A stretch of 37,885 bases of DNA, from NCBI RefSeq assembly GCF_900543425.1, contig NZ_UQRQ01000029.1, positions 1 through 37,885 on the forward strand, given 5' to 3'. Positions 6,832 through 14,314 of this stretch are shown here, piece after piece; the first letter of the stretch is position 1, and each line of letters starts with the position of its first letter. The translations under genes were made by a program, and so were the position numbers. The DNA is from an uncultured Sanguibacteroides sp. (lineage in GTDB: Bacteria > Bacteroidota > Bacteroidia > Bacteroidales > Marinifilaceae). The notes beneath the pieces were generated by a model. It ran no database searches. It saw only the letters and a program-made list of their open reading frames with translations, and had not been told where the DNA came from.

Positions 6832-8040
6832 CTAAAGTAAATTACTCATAGCTTCATCTATCTGTTCATTCTCAAAACTATCCAGATAGATTTGTGTTAC
6901 CTTTTCAGAACTATGCCCCATTGCTTCTGATATAATAGAAGTTGTTACTCCTGATCTTTTTAATACCGTGGCGAATGAATGTCTTGCAACATAGGTCGTT
7001 AAGTTGATAGGTATATCTAATTCCTTACCAATAGTTTTAAGATAATAATTTACACTTCTTATAACTTTGGAAACCCTTTTTTTCTTTTGTTCCTCTGTTT
7101 TATGCTGGGGTAAAAGGATAGGAAACCAATACGATCGTGCGTTAGTCCTATATTTAAGAACTATTTCCATTGCTTTAGGTTGCAGGGGTAGCTTGATTAA
7201 TTGTTTCGTCTTTCTTCTTGTGTAAACTAGATGTCCTTCCATTGCGTTCTCATCAGAGAGATGAGCAATATCAACAAAATTTATTCCTCCCATAAAATAG
7301 GAGAAAGCAAATATGTCAATAGCCAATTGTTGAAATGTACCTCTTGTAGAATTTGCATGATAGTTAATAACTTTCATTACATCATCTTTCATGATAGCAC
7401 GTTTCGGTGTTTTCTTGTGGAGTTTGGATACTTTATAACTCTTAAAAGGATACAAATCAGATTTCACAAAACCTTGTTCTATGGCTAAATTATATACCGC
7501 TCGTAAAGTTCTAAAACGAATACCTATTGTATTATCTGCATTACCTTTGCTTCGTAACCATGCTTCATACTTCTTTAGCCAAGGTACATCAATATCTGAA
7601 AAGTATATATCCAGATGTCCGTTGAATTTTAACAATGATTTGTAGGCTACATCATGGTTTTCAGCATAGCCTAATCTTTTGGCAACCTTTAACTCCTGTA
7701 TGCGCTCAAGGAATAATTCTCCTATTGTTTTGCGTTTAGTGGTGTTGTTGGTTTTTTGAATGAGGGTTTTAGCTGTAAACTCTTTATCTTCTGTTTTGAG
7801 TTCTATAAGCTGTTTTTGGTATTCTTTAAGCTTGCTTGCTATTAGGCAAACGATATTATTCCTGTTAGGGCAATTCCGTTTGGGTTGATTCTTTTCAAAG
7901 TCCCAATATCTAGGATCAATCGAAATACCTAAGCTATGGTAATTCCTTTTGCCTTGTTTGCTAATTCTTACCATTAAGGGACATTCTCCATTAGATAATT
8001 TCTTATATTTGTAGCAAGTAATATTTATTGTTGCTTCCAT
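6832..8040 (-). CDS. Tyrosine recombinase (element integrase)
   Basis: The product is a 402-aa site-specific integrase of the Bacteroidetes type. An arm-binding N-domain covers about 1-100 (LGISIDPRYWDFEKNQPKRNCPN), a core-binding SAM-like domain about 105-200, and a catalytic domain about 210-402. Catalytic positions visible are Lys277 (RRKTKQ), Arg353 in YVARH, His376 in MGHSS and nucleophile Tyr385 in IYLDSF. The first catalytic Arg is replaced by Gly251 (FMGGINFVD), and the His of HxxR is Tyr350. Loss of the first Arg is known from the CTnDOT integrase, so the enzyme may still work. It reads away from the tRNA-Leu attachment site 130 bases to its right. Confidence 0.93.
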   Translation of the reverse strand: MEATINITCYKYKKLSNGECPLMVRISKQGKRNYHSLGISIDPRYWDFEKNQPKRNCPNRNNIVCLIASKLKEYQKQLIELKTEDKEFTAKTLIQKTNNTTKRKTIGELFLERIQELKVAKRLGYAENHDVAYKSLLKFNGHLDIYFSDIDVPWLKKYEAWLRSKGNADNTIGIRFRTLRAVYNLAIEQGFVKSDLYPFKSYKVSKLHKKTPKRAIMKDDVMKVINYHANSTRGTFQQLAIDIFAFSYFMGGINFVDIAHLSDENAMEGHLVYTRRKTKQLIKLPLQPKAMEIVLKYRTNARSYWFPILLPQHKTEEQKKKRVSKVIRSVNYYLKTIGKELDIPINLTTYVARHSFATVLKRSGVTTSIISEAMGHSSEKVTQIYLDSFENEQIDEAMSNLL

Positions 8041-8171
8041 ACTTCTTTTGTTTTGTGAGAAGTGTTTGGGATGTCAACTGAAACGTCAACCAACAATCAG
8101 ATGATTAGATAAAGACAGAATAAAGTGATTGAATATTAGATATATATGATAATTGAAAATATGATTTCGAG

Positions 8172-8230
8172 GTGACTCAAAATCCAGTGTCCCTTAAAGA
8201 CGTGCGGGTTCGATTCCCGCCCTGGGTACT
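8172..8230 (+). other. attR: 3' part of tRNA-Leu(CAA)
   Basis: From the anticodon loop (CTCAAAA, anticodon CAA) onward the sequence is a normal tRNA-Leu. It has an anticodon 3' strand, a long variable arm, the T arm GCGGGTTCGATTCCCGC (8204-8220), acceptor strand CCTGGGT (8221-8227) and discriminator A at 8228. The bases before the anticodon loop do not pair with it (GGTGA against TCCAG), so the 5' half is missing. A half-tRNA next to an integrase is the expected right junction of a tRNA-targeted element. Confidence 0.85.
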
Positions 8231-8245
8231 AAAAAATCGAAAGAT

Positions 8246-8277
8246 AACCCTCTTGGTCAGATGATCGAGAGGGTTTT
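8246..8277 (+). terminator. Terminator of the original tRNA-Leu gene
   Basis: AACCCTCT (8246-8253) pairs with AGAGGGTT (8268-8275) and is followed by TTT-C-TTTT. It lies 18 bases beyond the tRNA end and marks resumption of pre-insertion DNA. Confidence 0.75.
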
Positions 8278-8363
8278 TCTTTTGTGGGTGCGGCGGGGAA
8301 TCTTTTTGTATTATTTCTGTTTTTGGGTAGTTTATAGGCAAATGTTTAAACCAGAATTTAGAC

Positions 8364-8716
8364 ATGAGTGCATCAGTATCAGTGATTTATTATACTTCAA
8401 AGATATTGAAGAATGGAAATCACCCTTTAATGCTTAAGTTATTAAAGATCGAAAGCCTAAATATGTCGGTTTAGGTGTTTCAATTCATCCTAATTATTGG
8501 GATTTTAAGAAGAATAAGCCCAAACCGAATTGTCCTAATTGTACAATTATATAAAGGCTTATTGTGGAAAAAATGAAAGAATATACAGGTGGAGTTGTTG
8601 AATTGCAGATAGAAAATAAGGATTTTACGAGTAAATCATTAATTGAAAAGGTAAACAACTACCGATTACTTGTTATATACCAATCTGGAGGAAAAGTTAC
8701 GAACTTAAATATTTGA
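8364..8716 (+). pseudogene. Relic of a second tyrosine integrase (N-terminal part only)
   Basis: From the ATG at 8364 the first frame reads MSASVSVIYYTSKILKNGNH to a lysine at 8438. The frame then shifts by one base and continues KPKYVGLGVSIHPNYWDFKK, then PNCPN. A TAA stop interrupts at 8552-8554. The same frame goes on RLIVEKMKEYTGGVVELQIE and IENKDFTSKSLIEK up to about 8659. This aligns step by step with residues 1-98 of the integrase at 6832-8040 (LGISIDPRYWDFEK, RNCPN, LKEYQKQLIELK, KEFTAKTLIQK). The core and catalytic domains are absent. One frameshift, one stop and a deleted C-terminus make it clearly non-functional. Confidence 0.88.
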
Positions 8717-8773
8717 CCATTAGTTGTTCATAACATGATGGTTTTACTGCTTTTGTAAAAAGAGGATAACGAT

Positions 8774-8968
8774 ATGAATTTAATTGAATTAAATATCGAT
8801 AGAATAATTGCCTTGTGTAAAAAATACAAGGTGAATAAATTGTTTGTTTTCGGTTCTATTCTCACCGATCGGTTCAATAAAGAGAGCGATGTTGATTTTA
8901 TCGTGAATTTTGACAAAGCACAAGTAACTGATTATTTTAAACGCTGCAAAAGTATAAAAATACAATAA
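8774..8968 (+). pseudogene. Truncated MntA-type nucleotidyltransferase
   Basis: The frame encodes 64 aa. Residues 1-56 match the minimal nucleotidyltransferase family: VNKLFVFGSIL, with the G27-S28 motif, and SDVDFIV, with D39 and D41 of the DxD pair. Homologues continue for another 40 or so residues with a third acidic position. Here the frame ends after VTDYFKRCKSIKIQ, so the domain is cut short. In the intact family these are MntA antitoxins paired with HepT toxins, and no partner is seen. It is most likely a remnant of the older insertion. Confidence 0.7.
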
Positions 8969-9198
8969 TATCACGTCTCTTATTTTTTTGTAAATTGTCG
9001 GAACTTTTATCAGTTAATGGCCGTGTTGCCGTATTTTGTTTTGGCGATAGTAGACAGGTTGTTGCTTTTTCATCTTTTCGGATAAATTCATCAAAAAAGG
9101 GAGGTGAAAAGGATTATTCTTTTCTGAAAATAAGCAGGTGTCCGGATGAAATGTTTATTTTTGTGGAAATAAGCTTTTAAGAACCTAATGTAAATCTG

Positions 9199-9867
9199 AT
9201 GGATTGTAGCGAGATTTTTTACGCGGAGGAAACGGAATGCCTGAAGGAGTTGATTTGCGATATCGGAAGAAGGATGTGGCAACGAAATTACGTGGATGGT
9301 AACGGAGGGAATATCAGCATGCGCTTGAACGAGAATATGGTGTTGTGCACTCCGACTTATATTTCTAAAGGATTTATGAAACCGGAGGATATGTGTATGG
9401 TGGATATGCAGGGACGACAGCTTGCGGGAGAACGGTCGAGTACGAGCGAGATTAAGACTCACCTTGCTATTATGCGACAAAACCCGATGGCATTGGCTTG
9501 TGTGCACGCTCATCCTCCTTATACGACTTCGTTTGCGCTATGCGGGCGTTTGCCAATGGGAGGCGTCGTGTCCGAGGCGGAGATATTTTTGGGAGAACTG
9601 GGGTTGGCCCCGTACGGAAGACCGGGGTCGAAAGAATTAGAAGAGGCTGTTGCGGCTTTGGCTTTAGGTCGTAATGCGATTATTATGCAGGGACATGGAG
9701 CGATTACCTGGGGTAAAAGTGCCGAAGAGGCCTATTGGAAGATGGAGAACCTCGAAGCCTATTGTCAGGTGGTACATTTGGCGGAATGTCGTAAAGATAC
9801 TTTAATTCCTTTTTCAGAAGAAGAGAGGAAAGATTTGAAACGTTTACGAGAAAAGTTTGATCAATGA
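9199..9867 (+). CDS. Class II aldolase/adducin-family enzyme, likely sugar-phosphate aldolase
   Basis: The product is 222 aa, the full length of a class II (zinc) aldolase of the fuculose-phosphate aldolase type. Visible motifs are GNGGNIS (34-40), TSEIKTH with Glu84, VHAHPP with zinc ligands His103 and His105, and QGHGAITWG with His166. The gene ends in a 4-base overlap (ATGA) with an mtnA-type isomerase. MtnA makes 5-methylthioribulose-1-phosphate or 5-deoxyribulose-1-phosphate. An aldolase in the same operon would split these to dihydroxyacetone phosphate and an aldehyde, as in the DHAP shunt. A dehydratase of the MtnB type belongs to the same superfamily and is the main alternative. Confidence 0.85.
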   Translation: MDCSEIFYAEETECLKELICDIGRRMWQRNYVDGNGGNISMRLNENMVLCTPTYISKGFMKPEDMCMVDMQGRQLAGERSSTSEIKTHLAIMRQNPMALACVHAHPPYTTSFALCGRLPMGGVVSEAEIFLGELGLAPYGRPGSKELEEAVAALALGRNAIIMQGHGAITWGKSAEEAYWKMENLEAYCQVVHLAECRKDTLIPFSEEERKDLKRLREKFDQ

Positions 9868-10922
9868 ATACGATTTTCGATATAGCGACTGTTCGAGCGG
9901 ATTATGAACGGGGTGCGTTGGTCATTATAGATCAAACGCAACTTCCGAATCGAGAAACATACCTGACATTAAAAACTCCGGAGGAGATATGGGAGGCAAT
10001 ATATTTGTTAAAGGTAAGAGGGGCTCCGGCTATCGGGGTGGCGGCCGCTTACGGGGTCTCGGTCTGTATGCAGAATTACGGGGGTGAGGATATAGAGGGT
10101 TTTTGTGAAGAATTTGACCGGATAAAAAAATACCTGGCCGGTTCCCGTCCGACAGCCGTGAATTTGTTTACGGCTTTGGAACGAATGGAAAATTGTGTTC
10201 GAATGCATAAATCCGATGGTGTACGGGGGATAAAAGACGCTATGCGGCGAGAAGCGGAGGCGATTCGCTCGGAGGATGCGGCTGCTTGTCGTCGGATAGG
10301 GGAATGGGGGTTGTCGTTGTTGTCTCCCGGTATGGGGTTACTGACTCATTGTAATGCTGGTCATCTGGCTGTCTCTGAATATGGAACGGCATTGGCTCCG
10401 ATCTATTTGGGGCAGGAGAACGGTTACGGTTTTAAGGTATTTGCAGACGAAACCCGGCCTTTGTTGCAGGGAGCCAGATTAACGTCCTTTGAGCTGAAAA
10501 AAGCGGGAGTGGATGTTACGTTGATATGCGATAATATGGCGTCCGCCGTAATGCAAAAAGGATGGGTACAAGCCGTGTTGGTCGGGTGTGACCGGGTGGC
10601 GGCCAATGGAGATACGGCAAATAAAATAGGGACTTCCGGAGTCGCCGTTTTGGCGAAGCATTACGGTATTCCTTTTTATGTCCTGGGGCCGACCTCTACG
10701 ATTGATCTGGCATGCCTGACGGGAGAGCAAATCCGGATTGAGGAACGTCCGCCTGAAGAAGTTACCGAAAAATGGTATACTCATCGAATGGCCCCCGAAG
10801 GAGTAAAGGTATTTAATCCCGCTTTTGATATGACTTCCCATAGTTTAATAACTGCTGTTGTTACGGAAAAAGGGATCGCGTATCCTCCTTTTACCGATTC
10901 TTTCCGGAAGTGGTTGGAGTAG
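9864..10922 (+). CDS. mtnA: S-methyl-5-thioribose-1-phosphate isomerase
   Basis: The product is 352 aa, the usual MtnA length. Hallmarks are IDQTQLPNRE near residue 22, VRGAPAIGVAAAYG (about 51-64), LTHCNAGH with catalytic Cys163, FADETRPLLQGARLT, and VGCDRVAANGDTANKIGT with catalytic Asp243. It converts 5-methylthioribose-1-phosphate, or 5-deoxyribose-1-phosphate, to the ribulose form. It is translationally coupled to the upstream aldolase. No kinase, phosphorylase or nucleosidase for the first step is nearby, so those must be encoded elsewhere. The eIF2B-like relatives are less likely because the active-site residues are present. Confidence 0.93.
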   Translation: MNTIFDIATVRADYERGALVIIDQTQLPNRETYLTLKTPEEIWEAIYLLKVRGAPAIGVAAAYGVSVCMQNYGGEDIEGFCEEFDRIKKYLAGSRPTAVNLFTALERMENCVRMHKSDGVRGIKDAMRREAEAIRSEDAAACRRIGEWGLSLLSPGMGLLTHCNAGHLAVSEYGTALAPIYLGQENGYGFKVFADETRPLLQGARLTSFELKKAGVDVTLICDNMASAVMQKGWVQAVLVGCDRVAANGDTANKIGTSGVAVLAKHYGIPFYVLGPTSTIDLACLTGEQIRIEERPPEEVTEKWYTHRMAPEGVKVFNPAFDMTSHSLITAVVTEKGIAYPPFTDSFRKWLE

Positions 10923-10951
10923 AATATAATAGATTATAAACAGGTTGTTGT

Positions 10952-10989
10952 CATTTTGTCATCATTTCTCTTTTTTAAATGACAAAATG
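10952..10989. promoter_or_regulatory. Inverted repeat upstream of clpB
   Basis: CATTTTGTCAT (10952-10962) and ATGACAAAATG (10979-10989) are exact inverse complements with a 16-base spacer. There is no U-run after the right arm. It may be a stress-gene operator for clpB or a 3' structure for mtnA. Confidence 0.45.
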
Positions 10990-11171
10990 TCTTTATCCGT
11001 GTGAAAATTTTGAAATATCTTGTTTTGAAATAAAGGCAAAAAGATGTTGTTGTGCATTGATTATGATGTTTTTATCCTGTATCTTTTTTTGTGAAGGGAA
11101 ATGTGAAACTTTTAATTTACAGATTCGGTATACCCTTTGTATTTCCCTAAACACGAAAGGAGCATGAGATT

Positions 11172-13763
11172 ATGAACATGAATAATTATACGATTAAGTC
11201 GCAGGAAGCCGTGCAGGAAGCCGTGCAGATTGCGCAGGAAAAAGGGCAACAGGCTATTGAAACGGGTCATCTGTTGAAAGGAATCATTGCCAAAGGTGAA
11301 AATATCACTAATTTCATTTTTAACAAATTGGGTGTCAACGGACGAAACGTGGTTTCGGCCTTGGATCGGATAGTCGATTCTTATCCGAAAGTTTCCGGGG
11401 GATCGCCTTATCTTTCCGAAGATGCCAATAAAGTGTTGGAGAAAGCAACAAAGATTGCGGGGGAGATGGGCGACCAGTATGTTTCTTTGGAACATATTAT
11501 ACTGGGATTATTATCCATACGGGATCAGGTCTCGCAATTGTTGAAAGACAGCGGAATGACGGAGAAGGAAGTCAAAGCTGCTATCGAGGAGTTGCGGAAA
11601 GGATCGAGGGTAAATTCACAGTCTGCCGAAGATAATTACGATGCTTTGGGACGGTATGCCATTAATCTGAATGAACGGGCTCGTAACGGGAAACTGGATC
11701 CGGTGATCGGACGTGACGACGAGATCCGTCGGGTATTGCAAATTTTGTCCCGGAGAACGAAGAATAATCCGATTTTGATCGGAGAGCCGGGAGTCGGTAA
11801 GACCGCTATAGCCGAAGGCTTGGCTCAGCGTATCGTTAACGGGGATGTGCCCTCGAACCTGGCGTCTAAGAGTATTTATTCTTTGGATATGGGGGCTTTG
11901 GTTGCCGGAGCTAAATATAAGGGAGAGTTCGAAGAGAGATTGAAGGCCGTGGTGAATGAGGTTTTGGCATCGGAAGGAGATATTATTCTTTTTATCGATG
12001 AGATCCATACGTTGGTCGGTGCCGGGAAATCAGAAGGTGCGATGGATGCGGCTAATATCTTAAAACCGGCCTTGGCGCGTGGTGATTTAAGGGCTATCGG
12101 AGCGACAACCTTGAACGAATATCAAAAGTATTTTGAGCAGGATAAGGCTTTGGAGCGTCGTTTCCAAAAGGTGATGATCGATGAGCCCGATGTGATGAGC
12201 GCCATCAGTATCATGCGGGGATTGAAGGAGCGTTACGAGAACCACCATAAGGTGAGAATTACAGACGATGCTATTATTGCCGCGGTAGAGTTGTCGCATC
12301 GGTATATATCCGACCGTTTCTTGCCGGATAAGGCGATCGACTTGGTGGATGAAGCTGCCGCAAAATTGCGGTTGGAGATGAATTCCGTTCCGGAGGAGAT
12401 TGATGAATTGGATCGTAAGATCAAACAGTTAGAGATCGAGAAAGAGGCGATCAAACGGGAGGGAAAGAGCAAGAAGTTGGATGAGATACAGAAAGAGTTG
12501 GCCGATTTGAATCAAGAGCGTACGAAGTTACGGGCTCAGTGGGAATCTGAACGTTCTTTGATCGATGAGATTCAAAAGAACAAGGATGCTATTGAACAGT
12601 ATAAATTTGAAGCTTCTCGGGCTGAGCGCGAGGGAGATTACGGAAAGGTAGCCGAATTGCGTTACGGTAAAATAAAATCTGCCGAACAGCGAATCGAAGA
12701 AGTTAAGGCGAAATTGGCCGATATGAAGCATGGAGAGTCCTTAATCCGAGAAGAGGTTACGGAGGATGATATTGCTTCGGTCGTGTCTAAGTGGACAGGG
12801 ATACCGGTAAGCCGGATGATGCAGAGTGAACGTCAAAAGTTGTTACACCTGGAGGAAGAGTTGCACAAGCGGGTAGTCGGTCAGGATGTGGCTATTGCAG
12901 CCTTGGCGGATGCCGTACGTCGTAATCGGGCCGGGTTACAGGATGCCAAACGACCGATCGGTTCGTTTATCTTTTTAGGAACGACAGGTGTCGGTAAGAC
13001 GGAGTTGGCAAAGGCTTTGGCCGAGTTTTTGTTTGACGACGAGTCTTTGATGACCCGTATCGACATGTCCGAATACCAGGAACGTCATTCCGTTTCCCGT
13101 TTGATCGGAGCGCCTCCCGGATACGTGGGGTATGACGAAGGTGGACAATTGACCGAAGCTGTTCGCCGGAAACCCTACTCTGTCGTTTTGTTGGACGAAA
13201 TCGAGAAAGCACACCCGGATGTATTCAATATTTTGTTGCAAGTACTGGACGATGGCCGGTTGACGGATAATAAAGGGCGGGTAGTGGATTTTAAAAACAC
13301 CATTATCATTATGACTTCTAATATCGGTGCTCATATTATTCAGGAGAAATTAAAGGATTTGAACGATGATAACCGGGAGGAGGTATTGGAGAAAACCAAT
13401 CACGAGGTGTATGAATTGTTGAAAAAGACGATTCGTCCGGAATTCCTGAATCGTATCGATGAGGTGATTATGTTTACTCCTTTGCAAAAGTCCGAGATCG
13501 TGGATATCGTTCGGTTACAAGTCAACGGAGTTAATAAAATGCTCGCGAACAACGGAATTGTTTTGGAGGTAACGGATAAAGCGGTCGAATGGATTGCAGA
13601 AGCAGGTTATGACCCGCAATTCGGGGCACGTCCCGTGAAACGGATTATCCAACGGAACTTATTGAATGACCTTTCCAAACAGATATTGGCCGAACAGGTT
13701 TCTAAAGATGCTCATATCGTTGTGGAGGTAGATAATGATCATTTGGTCTTTAAAAATAAATAA
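11172..13763 (+). CDS. clpB: ClpB protein disaggregase
   Basis: The product is 863 aa, full length for ClpB. In order: N-domain (about 1-145), first AAA+ domain with Walker A GEPGVGKT (204-211), and coiled-coil M-domain (about 400-530, rich in E/K heptads, for example KIKQLEIEKEAIKREGKSKK). The second AAA+ domain has Walker A GTTGVGKT (about 603-610) and ends in the Clp C-terminal domain (ARPVKRIIQRNLLNDLSKQI). The M-domain separates it from ClpA and ClpC. It rescues aggregated proteins with DnaK in the cytoplasm. The ATG at 11172 follows a fair ribosome site (AAAGGAG, about 11157-11163). It is a single-gene unit with its own terminator. Confidence 0.97.
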   Translation: MNMNNYTIKSQEAVQEAVQIAQEKGQQAIETGHLLKGIIAKGENITNFIFNKLGVNGRNVVSALDRIVDSYPKVSGGSPYLSEDANKVLEKATKIAGEMGDQYVSLEHIILGLLSIRDQVSQLLKDSGMTEKEVKAAIEELRKGSRVNSQSAEDNYDALGRYAINLNERARNGKLDPVIGRDDEIRRVLQILSRRTKNNPILIGEPGVGKTAIAEGLAQRIVNGDVPSNLASKSIYSLDMGALVAGAKYKGEFEERLKAVVNEVLASEGDIILFIDEIHTLVGAGKSEGAMDAANILKPALARGDLRAIGATTLNEYQKYFEQDKALERRFQKVMIDEPDVMSAISIMRGLKERYENHHKVRITDDAIIAAVELSHRYISDRFLPDKAIDLVDEAAAKLRLEMNSVPEEIDELDRKIKQLEIEKEAIKREGKSKKLDEIQKELADLNQERTKLRAQWESERSLIDEIQKNKDAIEQYKFEASRAEREGDYGKVAELRYGKIKSAEQRIEEVKAKLADMKHGESLIREEVTEDDIASVVSKWTGIPVSRMMQSERQKLLHLEEELHKRVVGQDVAIAALADAVRRNRAGLQDAKRPIGSFIFLGTTGVGKTELAKALAEFLFDDESLMTRIDMSEYQERHSVSRLIGAPPGYVGYDEGGQLTEAVRRKPYSVVLLDEIEKAHPDVFNILLQVLDDGRLTDNKGRVVDFKNTIIIMTSNIGAHIIQEKLKDLNDDNREEVLEKTNHEVYELLKKTIRPEFLNRIDEVIMFTPLQKSEIVDIVRLQVNGVNKMLANNGIVLEVTDKAVEWIAEAGYDPQFGARPVKRIIQRNLLNDLSKQILAEQVSKDAHIVVEVDNDHLVFKNK

Positions 13764-13781
13764 GTAAAATTAGATTTAAAA

Positions 13782-13830
13782 GAGGCCGACCGAAAAGTAA
13801 AACTTTCGGTCGGCCTCCTTATGTTTTTTT
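13782..13830. terminator. Strong terminator after clpB (also usable by the tRNA operon)
   Basis: GAGGCCGACCGAAA (13782-13795) pairs perfectly with TTTCGGTCGGCCTC (13804-13817). The loop is 8 bases and a T-run ends at 13830. On the minus strand it lies directly behind tRNA-Leu. Confidence 0.9.
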
Positions 13831-13834
13831 GTGG

Positions 13835-13919
13835 TACTCGAGGCGGGACTTGAACCCGCACAGCCGCAATGGCCACGGGATTTTAAGTCCCGCGTGTCTA
13901 CCGATTCCACCACTCGAGC
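13835..13919 (-). tRNA. tRNA-Leu (anticodon UAA)
   Basis: On the minus strand it starts GCTCGAGTGGTGGAATCGG. It has the anticodon stem CGGGA and TCCCG around loop CTTAAAA (anticodon TAA), a long variable arm and the T arm GCGGGTTCAAGTCCCGC. It ends CTCGAGT plus A, followed by CC but no full CCA. The first acceptor pair is G-U, as predicted for the tRNA-Leu(CAA) at the attR as well. Confidence 0.93.
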
Positions 13920-13923
13920 AACT

Positions 13924-13999
13924 TGGAGCGAAAAACGGGACTCGAACCCGCGACCCTAACCTTGGCAAGGTTATGCTCTACCAACTGAGCTATTTTCGC
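13924..13999 (-). tRNA. tRNA-Gly (anticodon GCC)
   Basis: On the minus strand it starts GCGAAAATAGCTCAGTTGG. It has the anticodon stem TAACC/GGTTA with loop TTGCCAA (anticodon GCC), the T arm GCGGGTTCGAGTCCCGT, and acceptor end TTTTCGC with TCCA encoded. It is separated from tRNA-Leu by 4 bases, so they are one transcript. Confidence 0.93.
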
Positions 14000-14066
14000 A
14001 AAATATTAAATAACGCTTTTGGTATCTTCAAACCTCGCCAAGGTTGTGTCAATGACGCTTCGCTTT

Positions 14067-14104
14067 TGGGCAAGGTTATGCTCTACCAACTGTAGCTTTT
14101 TCGC
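14067..14104 (-). pseudogene. Decayed tRNA-Gly 5' half
   Basis: On the minus strand GCGAAAAAGCTACAGTTGG runs on through AGAGCATAACCTTGCC, repeating the 5' half of the tRNA-Gly at 13924-13999 with small changes in the acceptor/D-stem. The 3' half is missing, though AACCTTGGCGAGGTT a little downstream may be a scrap of it. It stands where the first tRNA of the operon would be, right behind the promoter. Confidence 0.75.
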
Positions 14105-14115
14105 AAATGCGAATG

Positions 14116-14146
14116 CAAATATAGAGCATTTTTTCTTTTGCACAAA
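14116..14146 (-). promoter_or_regulatory. Promoter of the tRNA-Gly/tRNA-Leu operon
   Basis: On the minus strand TTTG (14146-14143), 19 bases, then TATATTTG (14123-14116) match the Bacteroidetes consensus at both boxes with exact spacing. Confidence 0.85.
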
Positions 14147-14261
14147 CGAATCCTTGTAAAAAATATAAAGAATTATTTTAGCTTTAGGTATTAAATTCTG
14201 TTTCTCATGTAGTTATTGAGTAAATTTAGTGGTTGTTTTTTTTGTTTTTTTTATTGAAATG

Positions 14262-14292
14262 ATTGTTCCCGGCTTTAGAATGATTATATTTG
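14262..14292 (+). promoter_or_regulatory. Promoter of ftsX
   Basis: ATTG (14262-14265), 19 bases, then TATATTTG (14285-14292) give a near-consensus promoter ending 22 bases before the ftsX ATG. Confidence 0.7.
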
Positions 14293-14314
14293 TCGTGTTT
14301 TTTAAAGAAAAGAG

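Larger units (their letters stand above)
1..8230. mobile_element. Right part of an integrated element (ICE or mobilizable island) in tRNA-Leu
   Basis: This stretch is visibly richer in A/T than the DNA after about 9200. It contains element-type genes (DUF3871, RadC/JAB-like, replication-initiator-like, small DNA-binding protein, tyrosine integrase) and ends at a tRNA-Leu 3' fragment beside the integrase. That arrangement is typical of elements inserted into the 3' half of a tRNA gene. The intact, reconstituted tRNA-Leu is predicted at the left end, outside the window. No relaxase or transfer genes are seen in this part, so whether it is conjugative, mobilizable or a passive island cannot be decided here. 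Confidence 0.8.

Noticed and set aside
8177..8365. Minus-strand 62-codon frame containing GGNRTRTSLRD
   Set aside because: It is the antisense of the tRNA-Leu fragment and terminator. The NRTRT-type peptide is a well-known artefact of tRNA genes.
8995..9180. 61-codon plus-strand frame before the aldolase gene
   Set aside because: It starts with TTG, has no recognisable domain, and lies in the decayed region right of the MntA fragment. It is probably chance.
10424..10841. Minus-strand frames of 60 and 120 codons inside mtnA
   Set aside because: They are antisense to a clear mtnA coding sequence with intact motifs; similar antisense frames inside clpB, mfd and gpmI were dropped for the same reason.
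13829..14095. Plus-strand 88-codon frame with RRDLNPH and NGTRTRDPNLG
   Set aside because: It reads through the antisense of the two tRNAs and the tRNA-Gly remnant, so it is not a protein gene.
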